A stretch of 64,000 bases of DNA from an uncultured Collinsella sp. GTDB lineage: Bacteria; Actinomycetota; Coriobacteriia; Coriobacteriales; Coriobacteriaceae. The position numbers and the translations under genes were made by a program. The notes under the pieces were generated by a model. The model had not been told where the DNA came from and searched no databases. It saw only the letters and a program-made list of their open reading frames with translations. Location of the stretch: assembly GCA_900541065.1 (NCBI GenBank), contig UQIE01000001.1, forward strand, positions 62,001-126,000, in the 5' to 3' direction. The stretch's first letter is position 1, and every line of letters begins with the position of its first letter. Positions 27,566 through 34,943 of this stretch are shown piece by piece.

Positions 27566-27934
27566 CTAGTAGCTGGTCATGTACTCAATGGTCAGGTTGA
27601 TGATTCGGCGCTTCACGGCGTTGTCCTCGTCGGCCATGGCGTTGCAGAACGGCTCGCCCTGCATCACCCACATGCCTCCGCCGTCGCACGGCAGCAGCAC
27701 GCCCGACAGCCCGAGCGCCCGGGCGACCTCCTCGGCCTTGGCGTTCGGCGCGGCCTCGGACGATGTACGGAACCAGAGGTTCACCTCGGAGTTGCACTGC
27801 GTGCCGAATGCCGCGGTCGGCAGGTCGTAGGTGATGTAGGGCATCTTCGCCTCGCCCGGCACCGCCGAGTCGCGGTACACGGGCAGCCCGAAGCCCTCGA
27901 GCCACGCCTGCAGCGCTGCCGCCTTAGTCGCCAT
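27566..27934 (-). CDS. Tail terminator/completion protein
   Basis: 122 aa. Contains LQAWLEGFGLPVYRDSAVPG and PYITYDLPTAAFG, the pattern of minor capsid/tail completion proteins next to the tail tube gene, with INLTIEYMTSY at the end. The ATG overlaps the previous stop by 11 bases. Role inferred from position and sequence pattern. Confidence 0.65.
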   Translation of the reverse strand: MATKAAALQAWLEGFGLPVYRDSAVPGEAKMPYITYDLPTAAFGTQCNSEVNLWFRTSSEAAPNAKAEEVARALGLSGVLLPCDGGGMWVMQGEPFCNAMADEDNAVKRRIINLTIEYMTSY

Positions 27935-28277
27935 CCGGCACCTCACACTCCTCCGCACTGCACTGGCCGAAGCCGAACGACGCGCAGCGCGGCGCGGCCC
28001 CGTCGTCCGTGTTCGAAGTGCAGCGGAATACCTGCCCGTCGAACGCACGCTGGAAGAGGTCGCCGTAGCGCAGCGGCTCGGCGGTCGTCACGGTGTAGAC
28101 GTTCCTCACGCCGTCGTGCTCCGCGATGCGCGAGGCCGTCGAGCTGTCGCGCACGATTGCCGCCGTGAAGCCGTCGCCTACGGCGAGGACGGTCTTGAAG
28201 CCGCCCTCGCCGTCAGGCTCGGTCTTTGCGACGAGCCTCGCGCACGCCACCGCCATGCGCTCGTACAGGCGGCTCAC
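27924..28277 (-). CDS. Head-tail joining protein
   Basis: 117 aa from a GTG overlapping the upstream stop (GTGA). VSRLYERMAVACARLVAKTE at the N-terminus; LRYGDLFQRAFDGQVFRCTS and several Cys toward the C-terminus. Position between the connector and tail completion genes suggests a head-tail adaptor or stopper. Not recognised more precisely. Confidence 0.55.
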   Translation of the reverse strand: MSRLYERMAVACARLVAKTEPDGEGGFKTVLAVGDGFTAAIVRDSSTASRIAEHDGVRNVYTVTTAEPLRYGDLFQRAFDGQVFRCTSNTDDGAAPRCASFGFGQCSAEECEVPDGD

Positions 28278-28690
28278 AGCTTTCTCCAAGGGTCGAGACG
28301 CGCCTTGAACTGCTGCCGCCACGTGATGGGCGAGCCGTCGCCGCCGACGCGCGTGTAGCTGTAGCCGCCGAAGCTCTCGGATGCGTACGGGCTGTCCAGC
28401 TCCTTGGCGTGCTCGGTCTGCCACGCCGCGATCTCGTCAGCGAGGTCGACCACGGCCTGCGGGATGGCGAGCGCCCAGACGGTGCCGACGAACTCCTCGT
28501 CCGTGAGTCCGTTGTAGGGCCACGCATGCAGCCCGTCGTTGAACACGGAGCCCGTGATGCGGACGTACTGGCCCTCCTTGAGGCCGAGGGCCGCGGGCGG
28601 CACGAGGCGGCCGTCCTCGATGCGGACGCGCCCCGTGCGCTTGTCGGCGACGAACCAGTTGCGCAGCGACAGAAGCACCTGCTCGAGCAT
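28274..28690 (-). CDS. Head-tail connector protein
   Basis: 138 aa, beginning MLEQVLLSLRNWFVADK. It follows the coat gene, where many siphoviruses encode the gp6/gp15-like connector. WPYNGLTDEEFVGTVWALAIP and ITWRQQFKARLDPWRKL are typical of this neighbourhood. No catalytic motif. Confidence 0.6.
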   Translation of the reverse strand: MLEQVLLSLRNWFVADKRTGRVRIEDGRLVPPAALGLKEGQYVRITGSVFNDGLHAWPYNGLTDEEFVGTVWALAIPQAVVDLADEIAAWQTEHAKELDSPYASESFGGYSYTRVGGDGSPITWRQQFKARLDPWRKL

Positions 28691-28698
28691 CTCTGCGC

Positions 28699-29580
28699 CT
28701 ATCGCTTATCGGTGATGACGGCGGCGAGCTCGGGACTGAGGGTCTTGACGCCGCAGAGCATGTCGATGGAGACGGTGTCGGTCTTGGTCTTCTGGTCGTA
28801 GCCCTGCACGACGCGCAGGCCGAAGCCGTCGTAAGAGGTGGAGTACGCCTTGGGGGCGCCAAGCGGCATCTCGAGCTGGCGGGTCACAAGCGCGAAGGCG
28901 TTCTTGTGGAAAGCGATGGACGGCGTGTAGTTGGCCGTCTCCGCCGTGGTCTTCTGCACATTCTGGTCGCAGTAGAAGTCGAGGCCGTACTTACGGCCGA
29001 GCGATGCCTCCTTGAGGGCGGTGCCGTTGTCGCCGACGGCGGAGGCGTTGGTGAACGCCTCGGTGTTGAGCAGGTCGGCCTCGGCCTGGGAGCCGTAGAC
29101 GAAGCGGCGCTCCGTGGAGGGCGCCTTGGCGTCCACGAGGAACTTGCGGGCGGCGATGATGTCCGCCACGGCGATGGCGCCCTTGGTGTGGTCGACGCGG
29201 TTCGTGACGTCCTTCTCGAGCGCGAGCAGGTAGCCGTCGATCTTGTCGGCGAAGGCCTGCATGGCCGGGACGAGGAACTGCGCGGAGAAGTCGACGATGC
29301 CCATCGTCAGCTCCTTGGACGTGACGGCGAACGTCACGTCGAGCAGCTTGTCCATCTTGACGGGGACCTTGTCCTCCGTGGCGTCCTGCACCTCGACCTC
29401 GGTAGTAAACTCCTTGGCCTCGAAGGTGGCGGGCTTGCGGACGGTGATGGTGTCGCCCACGCCGGCGACGAACTCGGAGGAGTAGTCGCGGTGGACGAGG
29501 TTGGCCATGACGGCGTTGGTGCGCAGAACGTCCAGCGCCTCGTTGGCGATGATGTTGGGTGTAAGGATGGTGTTCGACAT
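28699..29580 (-). CDS. Major capsid protein, P22 coat-like
   Basis: 293 aa. The N-terminal LTPNIIANEALDVLRTNAVM, then GDTITVRKPATFEAKEF and the C-terminal GYDQKTKTDTVSIDMLCGVK match the P22-type coat family that occurs in many siphoviruses of Gram-positive and actinobacterial hosts. Directly follows the scaffold gene. AAGGGG precedes the ATG. This should be the most abundant virion protein. Confidence 0.9.
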   Translation of the reverse strand: MSNTILTPNIIANEALDVLRTNAVMANLVHRDYSSEFVAGVGDTITVRKPATFEAKEFTTEVEVQDATEDKVPVKMDKLLDVTFAVTSKELTMGIVDFSAQFLVPAMQAFADKIDGYLLALEKDVTNRVDHTKGAIAVADIIAARKFLVDAKAPSTERRFVYGSQAEADLLNTEAFTNASAVGDNGTALKEASLGRKYGLDFYCDQNVQKTTAETANYTPSIAFHKNAFALVTRQLEMPLGAPKAYSTSYDGFGLRVVQGYDQKTKTDTVSIDMLCGVKTLSPELAAVITDKR

Positions 29581-29589
29581 AGAAACCCC

Positions 29590-30153
29590 TTAGCCTCTCT
29601 GCTCCGCCTTGTACTTCATGTACTCGGCGGTGCTCATTTCGTTGATGTCCTTGCCGCCCTCGCCCTTGGGGGCGTGGGCCACGTCGGCACCCTTGACGGT
29701 CGTGGTTGCGATGAAGTCGGCCCAGTCGGCCTTGATGCCCTCGGTGAGCTTGTCCGCACCCTCGATAGCGCCGTCCTTGACGGTCACGTTCTCGAGGTCG
29801 GAGACCTTGAGAACGGTCTCGATGCGCTTGGGGTCGACGCCCGCCGACTTGAGCAGCTCTCGGTACAGGCCGCGCTTCTCGGCTGCGGCCTTCTCGCCCT
29901 CGACCTTGGCCTTGTAGTCCTCTAGGTTCTTGACGGCGGCCTTGTACTTTTCCTCGTACTCGTCCGCACCCTCGCCCTTGGCCTTGAGCGCGTCCAGCTC
30001 CTTCTTGTAGCCGTCCGCCTTGTCCGCGGCCTCCTTGAGCTCGTCGCGCTGCGCCTTGAGCGCGTTCACGCTCTCGGCATGCTCGTCGATGATCTGGTCG
30101 ATCTTCTCGTCCTCGATGCCCATTGCCTTGAGCATCTTTCGCGTAAGTGCCAA
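29590..30153 (-). CDS. Capsid scaffolding protein
   Basis: 187 aa, GP20-like scaffold: coiled coil rich in Lys, Glu and Ala (about residues 25-95), then a small C-terminal coat-binding part. The start is taken as a TTG six bases after AGGGAG, giving the family N-terminus ALTRKMLKAMGIEDEKIDQI; the ATG six codons on has no ribosome site. Works with the coat protein encoded next. The 109 bases upstream hold no gene. Confidence 0.85.
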   Translation of the reverse strand: MALTRKMLKAMGIEDEKIDQIIDEHAESVNALKAQRDELKEAADKADGYKKELDALKAKGEGADEYEEKYKAAVKNLEDYKAKVEGEKAAAEKRGLYRELLKSAGVDPKRIETVLKVSDLENVTVKDGAIEGADKLTEGIKADWADFIATTTVKGADVAHAPKGEGGKDINEMSTAEYMKYKAEQRG

Positions 30154-30262
30154 CAGAATCTCCCTTGCTTCGGAATGGGCGGGTTCCCACCTGTTGCCTC
30201 GGCGGGGCCCGCGCCGCAATACCTCGCGGCAAGGGTGAGTATCCAAGCGGAGTAACGCGGCC

Positions 30263-30685
30263 CTATGCGCCGCCCCTCAGGTGCTTCTCGAGAATCGCCC
30301 GGTACGTGTCCCCGTGGCCCGTCGCCGCCTTGCGCAGGAAGTGCTTGCCCTTCATGCGGGAGGTCCCCTCCTCGACGTACGGCGCGTACTCGACGTTGGT
30401 CCCGATGAAGCAGTCGTAGCCTTTGAGTAGGTGCGTGACGGAGTTGCGCAACCTGCCCGTGTCGACCGGGCACGTCGCCTTGGCGTAGCCCTCCGCAACG
30501 AGGCCTATCTCCTCTAGACCCGTTTTATAGGCGCGCAAGAGGGCCTTCTCGACCTGCTCGATGTTGTTCTGCCGTATCTCGATGCACTCGGCGGTATCCA
30601 GCTTCGCAGCGTTTACGATCTCCTCGGTGATGAGGGTGCCGTGCCGGCCGTGGTCGCCGACGCCGCCGACGAGCCCGTAAGCCAT
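30263..30685 (-). CDS. HK97 gp10-like minor head protein
   Basis: 140 aa. The box CPVDTGRLRNSV followed by IGTNVEYAPYVEEGTSRMKG is the HK97-gp10 family signature, normally a head-closure or tail-joining protein. It is unusual to find it upstream of the scaffold gene. The ATG overlaps the upstream stop (TGATG). Confidence 0.75.
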   Translation of the reverse strand: MAYGLVGGVGDHGRHGTLITEEIVNAAKLDTAECIEIRQNNIEQVEKALLRAYKTGLEEIGLVAEGYAKATCPVDTGRLRNSVTHLLKGYDCFIGTNVEYAPYVEEGTSRMKGKHFLRKAATGHGDTYRAILEKHLRGGA

Positions 30686-30906
30686 CAGTCGAGCACCTCG
30701 CAGCCGTAGCCAACGCGACCGTCGACGTCCGCCTCGATGGCCTCGATGGCCTGCATCGGCACGCCGGCGCACCCGAGCGTGCAGCCGTCGTCGGGCTCAA
30801 CCTCGTCGCCGCGCTGCGTGCAGATGTAGGTATCCGGGAACGTAAAGCCGAAGCCCAGCTTTACGGCGCAGTCGCCGCAGTTCGCACAAGTGAATAGCTC
30901 TTTCAT
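30685..30906 (-). CDS. Small cysteine-rich phage protein
   Basis: 73 aa with CANCGDCAVKLG near the N-terminus and further Cys (YICTQRGD, DDGCTLGCAG, GYGCEVLD), so a zinc or metal knuckle is likely. Not recognised. It starts the transcription segment after the terminator at 30958-30981 and is coupled to the gp10-like gene. Confidence 0.6.
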   Translation of the reverse strand: MKELFTCANCGDCAVKLGFGFTFPDTYICTQRGDEVEPDDGCTLGCAGVPMQAIEAIEADVDGRVGYGCEVLD

Positions 30907-30957
30907 GCCTGCCCCAATCTCTCTGCGGGCAGTGTCACGGCACGGTCACGCGGCATG

Positions 30958-30981
30958 AAAAAAGCCCCGCCGTGGCGGGGC
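30958..30981 (-). terminator. Terminator after the toxin-immunity pair
   Basis: 8-bp GC stem (GCCCCGCC / GGCGGGGC) followed on the minus strand by six T residues: a canonical intrinsic terminator. It separates the toxin/immunity pair from the downstream head genes. Confidence 0.85.
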
Positions 30982-30991
30982 CCGCTGTGAT

Positions 30992-31258
30992 CTATTGGAT
31001 TTTTACCTCGTGGGCCTTGTCCATCTCAAGCTCGATAGCAGACGGGCTCTCGCCTCTGAGGAAAAATGGAATCGGGAAGAAGTCAATCTTCCCCGTTTCC
31101 TTGTCGATTGCATACGGAGTGTCGCCCGGGGCCATCTTTCCATCGAAACCGAAACCGACGAACCAATGGTATTTGCCCTCGTATGCGCACACCGGGCTGT
31201 ATCCGTCTACGGCCTCCTCTTCCAGAATCGGCTTTATGGCCTCTTCCAATGTGAGCAT
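30992..31258 (-). CDS. Probable immunity protein for the MuF-linked toxin
   Basis: 88 aa, directly after the toxin gene. Starts MLTLEEAIKPILEEEAVDGY; the segment GDTPYAIDKETGKIDFFPIP resembles Imm35/YrhB-type immunity proteins, which accompany papain-fold toxins. Base composition is less GC-rich than the surrounding phage genes, like the toxin end of the neighbour. It is bounded by a terminator on its downstream side. The function is inferred from context and pattern; no search was possible. Confidence 0.65.
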   Translation of the reverse strand: MLTLEEAIKPILEEEAVDGYSPVCAYEGKYHWFVGFGFDGKMAPGDTPYAIDKETGKIDFFPIPFFLRGESPSAIELEMDKAHEVKIQ

Positions 31259-31259
31259 G

Positions 31260-32999
31260 TCAACCTCTTGTCGTCAGGCACTCGTCGACAAGATCGCCAA
31301 ACTCGGCGTCGTCAACTCGCGCGAACTCCGTCTCCTCGGCCTTGATTATACCAAAATACCAGCTCACGTCCTCATCGCCGCTCTGTGGGTCTATGAACTT
31401 GATAGCGTTTCCCGTCTTTTCCGCAACGAAAACGTGTCGTCCGCTCTTGCCGCAAAGCGCGTGGTCCCAGGAAACGGAGACCTCGGCCCTCGCGTCCCCG
31501 TTTACCGCAAGGAGGAATGACGTTATTTCTTTCTCCGGCTTATCGCCACCACGTTTCCAAGTGGCCCCCGGAAACACCTTTTTGTACGACTCGGCGCGCG
31601 CGAAGGGGTCATATGCCGATATTTTCCCCCACTTGTTCATCTTAACCGGCTTCGCAACGACGTCGAGCCCACGCCGTCTCGCCTCATACGCCGGAACGCA
31701 CCTTTGGCAGTTGTACGAGTACCTGCCGTCTTTGTCCTTCTTTGTCTTAAAGTTCGGGTTGACCTTGGCAAGGTCGGAGCCTGCGGAATGCTCGCCCTTG
31801 ATCTCCTTGAAAACGCGCCGACCGTTGACAATGGGCGTCGAACCGGGCGCAAGCGCCGTGTCCAACACCTTCTGCTGGTCGCCTGCGCTCATCTTGCGGA
31901 ACGAGCCGGACGGTATGCCGTAGTCCTCGAGCTGCCGCGAGAGCCGCTTGCGCGCCTCGGTCTTGGATACGCCCGCCACGTCCAGCTTGCGCTTGGTGCC
32001 GGGCATCTCCATGAACTCTGAGATGGTGCGGTTCGCGGGCTTCGCGCCGGTGACGGCGGGCTTGCCCGCCTTCCATTCCTCGTAGGTCATGCCCTCGGGC
32101 AGGCGGCTGAAACGCTCGCCGTCGAGCACGTCGAGTCCGTCACAGCACGCCACCAGCGTGCAGCGGCAGTTGCACGTCTCGGCATACCGCGCCTCCGGGT
32201 CGCCGGGATAGCGACACCCGTTGCTGAACTTCTCGCCGACCTCGACCTTCTCGCGGTCGAGTTTCCTGTGGCTCGAGCGCGTACGCAGGTCGAGCGTCGC
32301 CACCCATTCCTGCTGCACCTTGATGCCGAGCCCCTTGGCCCTCTTGTAGCTGTCGACACGCCCGGCGTTCTCGGCCGCCGTCGTCGAGGTCCGCGCCAAG
32401 CGCACCGCCGCCGCGCGGTTGGACCCCGCCACGTCCTGGATGCGCTTCGCAATCTTGGGTATCGACTCGCCGAGCAGCACGCCCTGCGTGATCTGGTTGG
32501 CTATGAGCCGGCGGTTCCACGCCACGTCCTTGGCGACGTTGACGGACGGCTTTGGCAGGTAGCTGTCGTGGTCAGTGAGCAGCCTCTGCACGGTCGACGC
32601 GTCCTGCAGCGCGTAGGCCGTGTCAACGCCCACGGCGCTCTCGACCTGCCACGTGCCGTAGTTGTAGTTCTCGGCGTAGACCTCGGGCAGCCTGCCCTCG
32701 ATGGCTGCGGCCGCGACGACGTTCGCGTGCGTCATGGCCTCGGCGCACTGCTTGAGCACGATTCGGTAGCGCCTGCCCGCCGCGATCTTCCCGCTTCGCC
32801 AAGACCTGTATTGCGCCTTGGTGATCTCGCCGGCCTCAAGCCGCTCGCGCATCTTCTCGTCGTCGGCCTCGAACTGCGCCAGATAGCGCTTGAGGTTGTC
32901 GTAGGCCGTCTTGCTCGCCTCGCCGTACACTCCCGCCACCTCGCGCTCGAACGCCCGAATCTCGGCGTCTGAGAACTCGTGAGCGCTATCCTTCGCCAT
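31260..32999 (-). CDS. MuF-domain head protein with C-terminal papain-fold toxin domain
   Basis: 579 aa. The SPP1 gp7/MuF-like head morphogenesis part covers roughly residues 1-290, with the C-terminal cysteine box YPGDPEARYAETCNCRCT. After a linker, residues about 410-579 form a second domain: YNCQRCVPAYEARRRGLDV (Cys431), SGRHVFVAEK (His522) and FIDPQSGDED (Asp537), the Cys-His-Asp layout of the Tox-PL papain-fold (glutamine deamidase-type) toxins. Such MuF fusions are thought to carry an effector inside the virion. The ATG at 32999 follows TTGGAGG. The toxin end is visibly richer in A/T than the MuF part. Confidence 0.8.
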   Translation of the reverse strand: MAKDSAHEFSDAEIRAFEREVAGVYGEASKTAYDNLKRYLAQFEADDEKMRERLEAGEITKAQYRSWRSGKIAAGRRYRIVLKQCAEAMTHANVVAAAAIEGRLPEVYAENYNYGTWQVESAVGVDTAYALQDASTVQRLLTDHDSYLPKPSVNVAKDVAWNRRLIANQITQGVLLGESIPKIAKRIQDVAGSNRAAAVRLARTSTTAAENAGRVDSYKRAKGLGIKVQQEWVATLDLRTRSSHRKLDREKVEVGEKFSNGCRYPGDPEARYAETCNCRCTLVACCDGLDVLDGERFSRLPEGMTYEEWKAGKPAVTGAKPANRTISEFMEMPGTKRKLDVAGVSKTEARKRLSRQLEDYGIPSGSFRKMSAGDQQKVLDTALAPGSTPIVNGRRVFKEIKGEHSAGSDLAKVNPNFKTKKDKDGRYSYNCQRCVPAYEARRRGLDVVAKPVKMNKWGKISAYDPFARAESYKKVFPGATWKRGGDKPEKEITSFLLAVNGDARAEVSVSWDHALCGKSGRHVFVAEKTGNAIKFIDPQSGDEDVSWYFGIIKAEETEFARVDDAEFGDLVDECLTTRG

Positions 33000-33044
33000 G
33001 CGCCGCCTCCAATCGTCGGCACGCATGGTCGCCCGCGCATAACG

Positions 33045-33075
33045 GAAAAGGGCCCCGACCGAAGCCGGGGCCCTT
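33045..33075 (-). terminator. Terminator before the MuF-toxin gene
   Basis: 10-bp stem AAGGGCCCCG / CGGGGCCCTT with an 8-base loop, followed on the minus strand by TTTTCC. It limits read-through from the fibre/DGR genes into the toxin gene. Confidence 0.75.
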
Positions 33076-33077
33076 CC

Positions 33078-33188
33078 CTACTCGCCGTCTGCCTCTAGCA
33101 TCTGGCGCACCTCGTCGCGCCAGCGCTCGGGAACGCTCTCGAGCGTGCGCCTGCCGCTTTTCACGGCGCGGTAGTAGATCTTCGCCAA
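33078..33188 (-). CDS. CD1375-type small phage protein
   Basis: 36 aa: AKIYYRAVKSGRRTLESVPE then RWRDEVRQMLEADGE. This matches the short CD1375/XkdX-neighbour family found after fibre genes in many Gram-positive phages. The start is a TTG following GGAGGTG; a GTG three codons earlier would have the ribosome site touching it. Function unknown. Confidence 0.65.
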   Translation of the reverse strand: MAKIYYRAVKSGRRTLESVPERWRDEVRQMLEADGE

Positions 33189-33189
33189 G

Positions 33190-33531
33190 TTACTCACCTC
33201 CAACGATGTCGCCGAGCTCGAGAAGGGCCGCTTGCGAGTCGGCGACCTGCTGCCGGAGCGATGCGATCCGCTCCTCCATGCTCATGCCGTCCGCCTCGTG
33301 TGCCGTCCAGACGGTGTCAAAGTCGGCCTTTGCGCCATCGACCGTCAGCTCGCCCGTCGGGTCGGTGAAGTGCAGCTCCTCGTAGGTGAACACCTTCACC
33401 TTGACGGAACCGCCCTCGCCTCCCTGCTCCTCGCGCTCGCCCTCGGCGATGCCACGGCGCAGCCAGACGTCGGTCCCCGCGATCTCGACCGTCTCGGGCC
33501 TCTCGCCCGTTCGCTCCGACTTCACAACCAT
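33190..33531 (-). CDS. Phage protein following the reverse transcriptase
   Basis: 113 aa, not recognised at family level. ERTGERPETVEIAGTDVWLR near the start and EERIASLRQQVADSQAALLE as a short C-terminal coiled coil. GTTAGGAGG precedes the ATG, 10 bases after the RT stop. Genes of this kind lie next to tail fibre genes; fibre accessory role is inference. Confidence 0.6.
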   Translation of the reverse strand: MVVKSERTGERPETVEIAGTDVWLRRGIAEGEREEQGGEGGSVKVKVFTYEELHFTDPTGELTVDGAKADFDTVWTAHEADGMSMEERIASLRQQVADSQAALLELGDIVGGE

Positions 33532-33541
33532 ATTTTTCCTC

Positions 33542-34573
33542 CTAACCCACGGCCCTCGCCGCGTTGAATATGCACCGCTTGACGTTCATCTGGTGCTCCA
33601 TGACAGCCGTTTTCAGCCAGCCCCAGTAAGAGCACACGCGCCTCGCCAAGCGCTCGGTGCGCCTGCGCATGTAGCGCGCGAACGCGCGTCGCAGTCGTTT
33701 CCAGAGCCTCTTTCGCAAGTCGACCCGGCGCCCGCGAGCGCACCAGATGCGATAGCCCGCGAAGTCGATGGGCTCGGCGCCGTTGCGCCTCACCTTCCAC
33801 GGCTTCAGCGACAATCCTAGCCGCCCCAAAACGCGCGCGGCGATGGCCGCGGCCTTCCCGAGCGAGCGCTTTGAGTTGCCGAGAAAATAGCCGTCGTCGG
33901 CGTACCACACCTGGCATCCCGCGAGCCTCACGCGCTTGCCGCGCCGCTCCTTCGCCGCCTCCTCGACCGCGTGGTACGCGAACGAGATCACGAACGCCGC
34001 CAACCGAAGCGACAGGTAGCTGCCGAGGATAAGGACGCCGTTCATCGTCGACAGCAGCGAATGGAGCAGGTAGAGGACCTGACTGTTCTTGACGTAGCGC
34101 GCCACCAGACCCTCCACTATCGCCGTTTGCATCGAGCCGTAGCAGTTGCGGATGTCGACGTGCACGTGGTAGGCGAAGCGATGAACCGCGCGCCTGAGCT
34201 TGCGCATCCCCAGCGCCGCGCCCTTGCCCTTGACGCCGCTCGACACCTGCCAGAAGCCGACCTTGGCGGCAAGGAGCGGCTCGAGTGCCCCAACGCACAG
34301 GTAGTTGCACACCTGCCGCTTGATACTCTCGACGCTTATCTCGCGCAGCTTGCCGTTGTTCGGGTCGTGCTTCAGGTAGGTTCGAATCGGCTCGAACGTA
34401 AGCGTCTCGGTCGAGAGCTCTAGCCAGATGCGGTCGACGAACGCCGTCTCGGTGCCGTATTCGTCGGCGACGCGCCAGCCGTTCTCCTTGCCGGAGTCGC
34501 TTTTCTTCCATCGGTGCAGGGCCTCGACGACGCACTTGCGCGTGAACTCGAGGCCCTTGCAGTAGGTTTTCAT
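33542..34573 (-). CDS. Reverse transcriptase of a diversity-generating retroelement type
   Basis: 343 aa. Motif A is HVDIRNCYGSM (Asp140), motif C is YADD (224-227), and LKPWKVRRNGAEPIDFAGYR near 257-274 is the thumb-proximal box typical of DGR reverse transcriptases. Motif 4 reads LGSYLSLRLA, close to the GxxxSQ form of DGR enzymes but with Leu in place of Gln. It follows the variable fibre gene and the second repeat copy, as in classical DGRs. No separate Avd gene was found. The ATG at 34573 has only a weak ribosome site. Confidence 0.85.
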   Translation of the reverse strand: MKTYCKGLEFTRKCVVEALHRWKKSDSGKENGWRVADEYGTETAFVDRIWLELSTETLTFEPIRTYLKHDPNNGKLREISVESIKRQVCNYLCVGALEPLLAAKVGFWQVSSGVKGKGAALGMRKLRRAVHRFAYHVHVDIRNCYGSMQTAIVEGLVARYVKNSQVLYLLHSLLSTMNGVLILGSYLSLRLAAFVISFAYHAVEEAAKERRGKRVRLAGCQVWYADDGYFLGNSKRSLGKAAAIAARVLGRLGLSLKPWKVRRNGAEPIDFAGYRIWCARGRRVDLRKRLWKRLRRAFARYMRRRTERLARRVCSYWGWLKTAVMEHQMNVKRCIFNAARAVG

Positions 34574-34730
34574 AGATCAAAGCTCTTTCTGTCTGTCATA
34601 CGAGCGTTCGCCTTGCGGTTACCAGCCCGTGAGCCTTGCGGACAAATTTCACTCAAAGGAGTCAGGCTGAGCCGCGTCCCGCCAGAAAGCTGCGGGCGCG
34701 GTAGACACGGTGCGAGTAGAGATTTATAGA

Positions 34731-34843
34731 CAGATTGCCGGGAGACGAAGTACCAAGCGGCCCCACCGGACCCGTACCACGAGACCGCGTAACGAAGACC
34801 GGCAAACGAGCCGCACCACAGGAGGCCGAGGAACAGAACCAGA
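34731..34843 (-). repeat. 113-bp repeat between fibre gene and RT (template-repeat position)
   Basis: Matches the 3' end of the fibre gene (34944-35056) without gaps, 99 of 113 bases identical. It lies outside any gene, with an in-frame stop just upstream, and has no downstream hairpins. This is where a DGR template repeat belongs. However, its bases at the 14 differing sites on the coding strand are mostly T (4 A, 7 T, 2 G, 1 C), not A. See the findings. Confidence 0.85.
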
Positions 34844-34884
34844 AACCAGCGCCGCCCTCACCGTGAATCCATGTTTGGGGTTAG

Positions 34885-34943
34885 GAGGGGGCCAGCCCCC
34901 TCTCAGGGCTACGCCCTGATTCACCCCCGGCTACGGCCCGTAG
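34885..34943 (-). other. Three tandem hairpins at the 3' side of the variable repeat
   Basis: Perfect small stems at 34885-34902 (GAGGGGG/CCCCCTC), 34903-34919 (TCAGGGC/GCCCTGA, 3-base loop) and 34931-34943 (CTACGG/CCGTAG). The last touches the repeat edge and lies in the final codons. DGR targets commonly need a hairpin just after the variable repeat; the second repeat copy lacks one. Confidence 0.75.

Noticed and set aside
30147..30262. Earlier ATG for the scaffold (adding 31 residues)
   Set aside because: Sequence upstream of the TTG is Arg/Pro-rich noise; the family N-terminus ALTRKML begins right after the TTG.
34724..34924. 66-codon minus-strand frame across the second repeat copy
   Set aside because: Its frame differs from that of the variable repeat, it has no ribosome site and would code for an Arg/Val-rich peptide; the repeat copy appears noncoding.
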